Origin: Tipula vernalis
Lineage: Eukaryota > Arthropoda > Insecta > Diptera > Tipulidae
Direction: 5' to 3'
NCBI GenBank assembly: GCA_958295665.1
Contig: OY282560.1
Location: forward strand, 147,056,091-147,120,090
DNA: 64,000 nt
Positions 57,600-64,000 of the stretch are shown here, piece by piece. The notes under the pieces were generated by a model that was given only the letters and a program-made list of their open reading frames with translations, was not told where the DNA came from and made no database searches. A program made the position numbers and the translations under genes. Numbering within the stretch: the first letter of the stretch is position 1; each line of letters begins with the position of its first letter.

Positions 57600-58048
57600 T
57601 AAAAATTATCGTACACAGAAATAGAGCTGTGTGAATATTGTGAAGAAGAAAAGAAAAAAAAAATTTGTAAGAGAATTCATCTGTATTAGTTATGATTCGC
57701 TAATACTTAACGCACAGCACATTCGGCACGGATTGGTTTTAGCTGTCTCACTTGACAGGCGACGATGGCAAATTTTGGAAAAGGAAGATTTAATGTTTTT
57801 TTAAATAAATAAACAGCAATTTTTAGTTATTAATATTTCCACACCAAGAAATAAATGGTGCCACTTTGACTGAGACAGCTAAAACCAATGCTAGATGCAC
57901 ATTCTGTATATATAGAATGTAAATTGTGTTATAATCAGTCCAGTCGCCGCGGCCTGATGAGAAGATTGATTTTTTCATAATCATAAGCTCATCAGTTCGA
58001 AACTGGATTGAATTCTCTTACAATTTTCGGAACATATTAAAATCATAT
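57600..58048. repeat. Rearranged second copy of the inverted-repeat element
   Basis: 57928-58003 is the spacer of the neighbouring element in reverse orientation. It is followed (58001-58047) by the inner part of the same right arm (ACTGGATTGAATTCTCTTAC and onward). A short left-arm trace, TTGTAAGAGAATTCA, lies at about 57665. Between them is an inverted pair, TTGGTTTTAGCTGTCTCA and its complement (about 57735 and 57868), perhaps another small insert. Flipped spacers are expected from recombination between inverted arms. Confidence 0.75.
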
Positions 58049-58049
58049 G

Positions 58050-60020
58050 AATTTTAAAAGTTTAGTTAAAATTATTTGAGCAAAATTTTTATTTAGAACG
58101 GGGTAAAACAAAATTTGAACAAAGTTTGGACTAAAAATTCAATTTCAATCCAATAAAGAGTTTGAGCAAAAAATTGGATGCAATTTAATTAAAAAATATT
58201 TAAAAATTGAGTTGAATTAAAGATTTAATTAACACAAAATTCTGTTTGGAATTAAGCTAGAAATTTTATGATATTTTGTTTACAAATTAAGTAAAAATTC
58301 AAACCTAGATTTGTCTAAATATGTTTGATTAGAAATTTGGAGTACAACTACAACTTTAGTTGCAAGTGCATTTAAGAAATATTGGAGTGTTATTCAAAAT
58401 GCTGAGTAAGAGCAGAATTTAAAACTCTAGTTTGCATCAAAAGGTTTGATAAATTTGTATCAGAATTTTGAACAGAAATCTGAATAAGTTTCGAAGTACA
58501 TTGAATTATAAATTTAAATTTTTTTTAAGGTGTTTTTGAATTCCAAAATTTTGGTTGCAATTGGACAGAAATTTTGTTACACTTTGAATACAAATAGGCT
58601 AAGTTCCAAATTCGATTTGGCAAAATTGAAGGAGGAATTAAGTTATAATTTTGAGCGAAACTTAAAATACAAAATTGTCAGTTCAATTTCAGTTTTCATT
58701 TTAAAGTGATGCGATAAGTGTAAGTTTGATAATCCGAACTAAATTTTAACTGAAATTAGTAAAAATTGCAATACGAAACATGATTTCAATAAAATAACAA
58801 AATTATTTAATATCAGCACGATGTATAAAATAATATGAATTCTAAACCGTAATTGAATATAATCTTGAATTACTATTTGAGTTTAACAAAAAATATGACT
58901 TAGTTTTTCTTAGTTTAAAACCTGCTTTAATACCGTGAATATTTTAATCTCAACCATTGTGGTATCCTTTTGAAGCAAGTATCGCTTATCAGTCCAAATT
59001 TTTGTGTGTATGGATGTGGAACCATTTTTGGCTACTTCTCCAATACTTTGTAATCCAGGAAAGTTAGTTTGTTGAACTTTATAGGCAAAAACTTAATAAG
59101 GTCTAGTTTTGGTTTTCTTTTCAAAATTTGACACATATTTTGATATTTTAGTTACATATTTTAGGAATATATTTTTGATTTTTTAGAACCTAAATGTCCT
59201 AAGCCTAATTATAAGCCTTCAGAAAAAATTTCAGTCGACGAGTAACTTTTCCGGTTAAGCGGTTGCACTAAATGCGAACAGTGCGTATCATCAAAGCGGG
59301 CAAATACGAAATCAAGTATTGCGTAAGCGCAACATCATATATTTTCCGACCAATTCGGCCTTTGGGTATGTATGTCGGGAGAGCAGTAAACAAATCGTAA
59401 GGTGTACCACCGAGGAATTTCTGAGTTGTATTTACTAACACGTTGTAGAATCCAAAAGTGGAAATTGCTACTTGAAATATTTTACTAAACATTTTTTTTT
59501 TATAAATCGCTAATTGTCAATATTTTTTTATAATTTGCAAATATACTAATTTTAATGAATTCTAATTCTGTTTCGAGAATAATAACTCTTCTGCTTCGAG
59601 AATAATGACAAAGACAAACAAAAATTTACAAATGTAAATCCTGCCCACAAAGTCAAAATAATCGGTGCAGAAACAATTTCTAAATTGTTTTTGCATTTTC
59701 GAATAAACGATGAGGATAAATTGTTCAGAGTTCTGCAAATTCTATCTGATTTGAATTTACAGAACTCTTAACAATTTCTAATTTTCGTAAAATATTGATC
59801 TATCTAAATCCAAAATAACTTAATGTTTGATTTTCGCATAAAACACAAAAAATTAGTCACTGGGGAGAGGGAAGGTAAAATCGGTCAAAAAACATGGAAA
59901 TTATTCAAAAATTGAAATGGAAATATTTACATTTGTAAATCCTGTCCAAGCGAATGTTAATAACGTAGTTTTTGTCTTGTGAGTTTAGTGGGAAAGAAGA
60001 TTTAAGAATGAATAAAGCCT
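58050..60020. other. Mostly non-coding; one small minus-strand frame
   Basis: 58050-58920 continues the degenerate AT-rich tract. At 58921-59090 the minus strand shows a short damaged coding-like stretch (for example HTKIWTDKRYLLQ) that I cannot assign. A tandem duplication with core TTCGAGAATAATRAC lies at about 59573-59608. The open frame at 59268-59492 is listed separately. Confidence 0.4.
59268..59492 (-). CDS. Unrecognised 74-residue open frame
   Basis: On the minus strand an ATG at 59492 opens MFSKIFQVAISTFGFYNVLV and runs 74 codons to TAG. Unlike the neighbouring AT-rich frames it has mixed composition (GGTPYDLF, PTYIPKGRIGRKIYD, YLPALMIRTVRI). The N-terminus is amphipathic to hydrophobic and the C-terminus basic. 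It has no domain that I recognise. It could be a small host gene, a processed or fragmentary exon, or a transposon piece. No splice-consistent partners were established. The start is the only ATG at the head of the frame. Confidence 0.35.
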   Translation of the reverse strand: MFSKIFQVAISTFGFYNVLVNTTQKFLGGTPYDLFTALPTYIPKGRIGRKIYDVALTQYLISYLPALMIRTVRI

Positions 60021-60024
60021 TATA

Positions 60025-60182
60025 CCCTAGACAGACTGTGGTTTAATAAATCCGATTTAGCTAAACTAGTTTAAGTATTCTATGGGAAAACAAAGGGATT
60101 AGCTAAAATCGAGGTTGACACACTGCGACTAATCTCGAAAAATTTACTAAATCGGATATATTAAATTGCAGTGTATCTAGGG
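60025..60182. mobile_element. MITE with CCCTAGA ends
   Basis: About 40-bp inverted ends: CCCTAGACAGACTGTGGTTT on the left and, as complement, CCCTAGATACACTGCAATTT on the right. Both continue AATAWATCCGATTTAG. TA dinucleotides flank the element (60023-60024 and 60183-60184). It is non-coding, about 160 bp, probably a mariner-type derivative. Confidence 0.78.
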
Positions 60183-60324
60183 TATTAGGCTATTTAAAAA
60201 AAACCAACCAAAAAGAATTTTGAAATGTTCCAAAGAACTTGAAAAATTTAAGATTTAAAGTGTTTTAAAAATTTTACAATTTTACAGATTTCTGATTGTA
60301 GATTTTCCCATAATCATTAATTAA

Positions 60325-60660
60325 TAAACCCCACCATTTCCGGTCCCAAGCCCGGTTGAGAAAGGAGGAGGGGGGGTAGTGCCTACTGTTCGATAGACCT
60401 ACAACTTCTATGAGTGAACTCTGCCGTTACTGCACACAAAATTCTAGAAGAGTCTGCTCCAAAATTGACCGGCATTCTCGCCTGTGTCTGACCCCAGAGC
60501 TGCTGCTATATAAAATATGGCAACGGCAATAGATAGAATAGCAGGGATTACTACCGCAGAAGGGAGGCCTGCCTTGAAGTTAAATCCACACTCTTCGGTG
60601 TACTACCGACGGATTCTGGGGGAGGGGCAAAGCTAACCCATTCCAAATGAGTAGAAAAAT
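60325..60660. other. GC-richer island of unknown origin
   Basis: This block stands out from the AT-rich surroundings and starts near CATTTCCGGTCCCAAGCCCG, with a run of G at about 60370. No open frame of note exists on either strand. The GGTCCCAAGCCCGG string is reminiscent of the tails of some RTE-type LINE/SINE families in animals, but that link is weak. It may be the tail of an old retroelement. Confidence 0.35.
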
Positions 60661-60970
60661 CTTTAGATTTGCTAGCAGGAACAGCGAGTTAATGCAAGTA
60701 AAGATTCTAGAACGAGAAAAACGAAAAACTACGAACGAAACTAAACCACCATTGCCAGATTGAGCAATGATAATAAAACTCGTAAATTAGAGAATTAATA
60801 TCAGAAATAGAATCTAAACATTAATTGAACATTTTAGTCGCAAAATGAGGATTGAGAAATGAGAATTTTGTATATGTACACGACGTATAATAATGATTTT
60901 ACTCTTCTGTGCCGTCAAATATTTTGATTATAAACGAATCTGGTGAAACCGGTTCAAATTGTAAGCAATC

Positions 60971-62593
60971 ATGAGACTTGCAAATGAAATGAATGGTTTG
61001 GCAAGCTCATTTAGAAAAGATGTTCTGAGACATAAAGTGTTGGCAGAAACAGACCTACAAAGTTCAAATACTTTACCGAAGAAGGGGAGCAAAATAAAAA
61101 CTTTGAGGGGGAGACAATTCTCGAAGTTATTTCTTCAGCTATATCAATTTCGACCGTTTATAAAACAAAAAAATGATTTAATCAGTTTATATAATTCGAT
61201 CTCAGTTTCAAGTGAAAGCGCAGTAATTGATTTAGATTCTAGTAATGGCATCCAGTACGTAGAAACTAAACTATGGTCGGAACTAAGATAATTGGTCTGA
61301 AACTGCCCGAAAACTTCTTCATACTGACCGAACTTGTATTGAAATTTTAAATATTGCTGATGGACACTATCACTTTGGCTTTGGCATTCAAAACTATTTG
61401 CAATCTAAATCTTTTCCATTTTTAAAACAGGTTTTTTCTGTTGTCATCAATATCAGTACCGATATCGTATCAAAAATTCACAACCAATATTACGGCCCAT
61501 TAAAGGTTAACTTTGAAATTTTCAAAATGACAGTGCCTTTTCTAATTGGTTGCTTTCATTTACATTAAAACCGTCAGCAGAAATTATTAGTCTAAAAGAA
61601 CAAGGAGTTAGAATTAACAAAAATTCTGAACAAATATTGTTTACAATAGATCATTCATTTATGCAACAGCCCGGCAGGGTCCTTTATTACTGGCACCCAA
61701 ATCCAATGCCCTACACGGGCAAATAGTTGCCCAAAATGTATTCAAAATGGTATCTATATTTTATATAGAGTTGCTTTCCAACAAAATGTGCTTTCATTAA
61801 GCATCTTGTTGACATCGGTGTAACAAAAAAATTTTAACTTCCTGTTGATTAGGAAAATTTAATGGCACATATTATAAACTGAAAAAATCTTGCTCAATGA
61901 ATTACATAATAGAATCCCATCGGAATTTCCTAGCAGTCCACGTTGCTTTGGTGATCTTACTCGTTGGAAAGCAAAAGAATATAGATAATTCTTAATATAC
62001 ACTGGTATTGTAATCTTAAAAAATTAAGTCGATAATAATATATATTACGTTCTTCTGCTTTTGCACTCGACAAAACATAATGCTTTCCTGTAGAACAAGC
62101 AGTGCCAGTGATAATTAAATTTCAAATCAAATTTTGAAGGTGTTTGTTAGAAGTTATGCTAGTGTTTTTGATGCATATACAGTTTCTTTTAATATTCAAG
62201 GATTATTACATTTAGTTGATTATGTTAAGCAATTTCGTCCGCTAGACAACTTTCCTGCTTACAAATCCGAAAACTTTATGCAATTTCTTAAATGATTGGT
62301 TAGGAAATCTTTAAATATTTGACAGCAATTAAACAATAGATTGCCAGAAATGGAAACACCGGATGCAATAAAAAGTGAACAAAATGACAAAAAATCTTAA
62401 TGTATCATTTTAAAAGGAGCGGGATTCTTATTGCCTTATAAATAAAAAAAGTAATTGGATTTGGCTTTCAGACAGAGTGGGAAACAGTAATGGTACACAG
62501 ATTTAAAACTATTTCCGAATTCTTTACGGAACCTGTAGTTTCATCTTCAAAAGAAAGTAATTCTAATTCCAGTTTTATCTCCGATATACAGTA
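60971..62593 (+). pseudogene. Decayed CACTA/TNP2-like transposase (animal type)
   Basis: The first piece (60971-61291) is open and includes LPKKGSKIKTLRGRQFSKLF and NGIQYVETKLW. Later blocks in shifting frames follow the order known for animal TNP2-like (EnSpm/CACTA-related) proteins. There is a HYHFGFGIQNYLQ segment, a C/SPARSFITGTQIQCPTRANS-type block with CPKC (about 61665-61740) and RIPSEFPSSPRCFGDLTRWK, then EYRFLIYTGIVILKK. A DUF4218-like stretch (LLHLVDYVKQF, then DNFPAYKSENFMQFL) ends in FKTISEFFTEPVVSSSKE and a TAA at about 62591. Many stops are present. The individual blocks are short, but their collinearity supports the call. No TIRs were identified. Confidence 0.6.
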
Positions 62594-62643
62594 ATTTCTA
62601 TATTAGCTTAAACAGCTTAAGTTTTTTTAAATTGTTTCAGAAA

Positions 62644-63004
62644 ACAGATTCAAGGTCACCGAGCAAACGGCGCAGTGGTTAAAGCTGCGGCGGTTGGATT
62701 GGGAGGTACCGGGTTCGAATCCCTATAGGGGCGGGATGCAAAAGGGATTTTTCATCATCTGATTACGATCGGTGATGAAGATGAACACATCTATGACCCC
62801 TTGTTGAGAGTGCAGAATTCATGGGCCGACCCACCTTTCATGTCAGCACTACAGGTTGGCATGAAGCAATGCAATGTGCAGGTGGTTTTAAAAGACGGAT
62901 CTGTAGCCGCCCGTCCTCGATTTGGCTACTCCAGGCATAAAGTAGGACGGTAAAAAAACAATCAAGAAATCAAACAAACAAACAAACAAACAGATTCAAG
63001 GTCA
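62644..63004 (+). repeat. 15-bp target-site duplication around the SINE
   Basis: ACAGATTCAAGGTCA occurs at 62644-62658 and again, identical, at 62990-63004. The copies exactly flank the SINE, so the insertion is by target-primed reverse transcription and recent enough to keep a perfect duplication. Confidence 0.97.
62659..62989 (+). mobile_element. Full-length tRNA-derived SINE
   Basis: The 331-bp element starts with a tRNA-like head. It has an A-box-like TGGTTAAAGCTG (about 62676-62687) and a B box, GGTTCGAATCC (about 62713-62723), that matches the pol III consensus. A unique body follows, ending CTCCAGGCATAAAGTAGGAC and GGTAAAAA, then an AAAC-repeat tail (about 62971-62990). The 3' part recurs at 7383-7450, so this is a dispersed family. 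Transcription would be by RNA polymerase III from the internal boxes, with mobilisation by a partner LINE. No partner sharing the tail was recognised among the LINEs here. The tRNA of origin was not determined. Confidence 0.93.
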
Positions 63005-63590
63005 GTAATAAATAAGGTTATGAAATATGCAAGGAACCGCCGTTAGGTTCCTTTAATATCGAGGGAATGCAGGATTTAAGCCATGGTGCATGACAAGGTG
63101 CATTCGAACTAGCAACAAATAAATGGCTTAGATAAAACGTTGTGTATGGTAAACGTACTGCACGAATGTTAAAAGTTTTAATTGGCAAATACCTTTCAGA
63201 ACTCGCTCAGCAATGCTAAGTTCGACTAAAAAAGAATTATTATAAAGTTTAGAAAATGAATTAATCACCTTATCAGGTATACAATTGAATTATATACCCT
63301 TGTAGTAATAGTAATTAGATATATAACCAATACTCTGATACATTTTGCTTTTGAGATCAATCGAAAATAAGTAAATCAAATTTTAATTATTGCTATTGAG
63401 CTATTTTTAATTATTTTTGAGTGTCTCATCCAGATGTGCTATATCACGCTCGCAGGATCAGCTATAACCGGACCAATTCAATACATCTTGCGAGGGTTCA
63501 GTTAATGAGCACTTACCATCTGATCAAATTTGACCTGGACTGGTCCATTTAAACCGCGTTCGTAAATCGAATCGGTAAATTTTTTTTTCT
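62986..63590. other. Non-coding stretch between SINE and mariner
   Basis: No gene is recognised. The sequence is AT-rich until about 63430, then of more mixed composition (63430-63560). No repeats match elsewhere in the window. Confidence 0.4.
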
Positions 63591-64000
63591 AGGTTGGTAC
63601 AACCTTCGTTGACATTCGTGTGACGTTTGAGCAGAATACGTCCATTAGTTGTGAGTTTGGCAGCCATTTGCTACGACGCGAAAAGTTCGTCGGGCGATTT
63701 TTATTATTGGAAAAAAATTGAACAACGAGTTTGCTTGAAATTTTGTGTTTCCAATGGAATTACTGCTATGGAATCATTGAAAATGTTGCAAAAGTATTTT
63801 GTGGGGTCTACTCTATCGAGAACGCGTAGAAAACTTGCCTCATGCGAGTCGTCCATCCAGCTCTGTTAACGACAGTAACATCGAAAAAGTGAAGAAAATT
63901 GTGCTCGAAAATCATAGTGTTGGCATTAGAGAGATACCAGAGGCTCTCAACATCTCTTATGGATCGACTCAACACATTTTGGTTGATGTTTTAGGTATGA
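63590..64000 (+). mobile_element. mariner element, left part, cut by the window end
   Basis: A likely left end is TA followed by GGTTGGTACAACC at 63590-63604, in the style of mariner TIRs. The coding part reads KIEQRVCLKFCVSNGITAME and SLKMLQKYFVGSTLSRTR (63705-63820). An internal gap and frameshift follow, then SRPSSSVNDSNIEKVKKIVL, ENHSVGIREIPEALNISYGS and TQHILVDVLGM at the window end. These are the two HTH subdomains of mariner transposases. The catalytic DD34D part would lie beyond 64000. The copy is already broken by the loss of the segment between the two blocks. Confidence 0.88.

Noticed and set aside
62665..62735. A functional tRNA gene
   Set aside because: The A and B boxes belong to a SINE head bounded by a 15-bp target duplication, and no complete cloverleaf is apparent.

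Overview
The window looks like intergenic or intronic DNA of an insect, most likely a fly. It is strongly AT-rich with many homopolymer runs. It carries the transposon mix expected of insects: Tc1/mariner, piggyBac, pogo/Tigger-like, BEL/Pao, Ty3/Gypsy, jockey/CR1-type LINEs, a tRNA-derived SINE, and a GTCY-microsatellite repeat reminiscent of dipteran mini-me/DINE-1 elements. I found no host gene with convincing exons. The only isolated non-transposon frame of interest is a 74-codon one on the minus strand at 59268-59492. Almost everything I can name is a mobile element, and almost all copies are broken. The species assignment is inference.

Layout. 1-3870 is AT-rich unique DNA. 3874-5400 is a complete but decayed Tc1 element with TIRs and TA targets. 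5640-7382 (minus) is a 5'-truncated LINE, abutting the 3' tail of a SINE (7383-7450) and then a decayed piggyBac (7644-8748). 10853-11050 is a MITE with a 9-bp target duplication. Next come a degenerate inverted-motif array (11095-11545), a small hAT-like MITE (13907-14050) and a fold-back minisatellite (14131-14830). 14840-19330 is AT-rich unique DNA.

19330-22535 is a second piggyBac, split by a GTCY repeat (21057-21648), and a 5'-truncated LINE (22536-25383) follows directly. 25610-38640 is a nest: a pogo/Tigger-like element is broken by a BEL/Pao element. The BEL integrase gene is split by a Ty3/Gypsy element of the Osvaldo/Ulysses type, and the 5' LTR of that element is interrupted by a 666-bp inverted-repeat element. 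A third LINE fragment (38645-39740) closes the nest.

39745-42752 is quiet. A second GTCY repeat lies at 42753-43162. At 45550-46466 inverted minisatellite arrays enclose an 86-bp perfect palindrome and a lysine-rich open frame. 46644-46838 is a MITE. 47616-50340 holds decayed Tc1 and other transposon-associated coding fragments. 53216-55240 is a third piggyBac. 57101-58048 holds a 212-bp-arm inverted repeat and a rearranged partial copy of it. 60025-60182 is a MITE, 60971-62593 a decayed CACTA/TNP2-like transposase, 62659-62989 a full-length SINE with a 15-bp target duplication, and 63590-64000 the start of a mariner cut by the window edge.

No genes here appear to work together as a pathway. 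The structure is a record of successive insertions whose relative ages can be read from the nesting. The best preserved coding region is the Gypsy pol frame (32104-35580), which is open except for one in-frame stop downstream of the protease start. The most unusual DNA structures are the two fold-back minisatellite elements, the perfect palindrome and the long inverted repeat near 57.3 kb.
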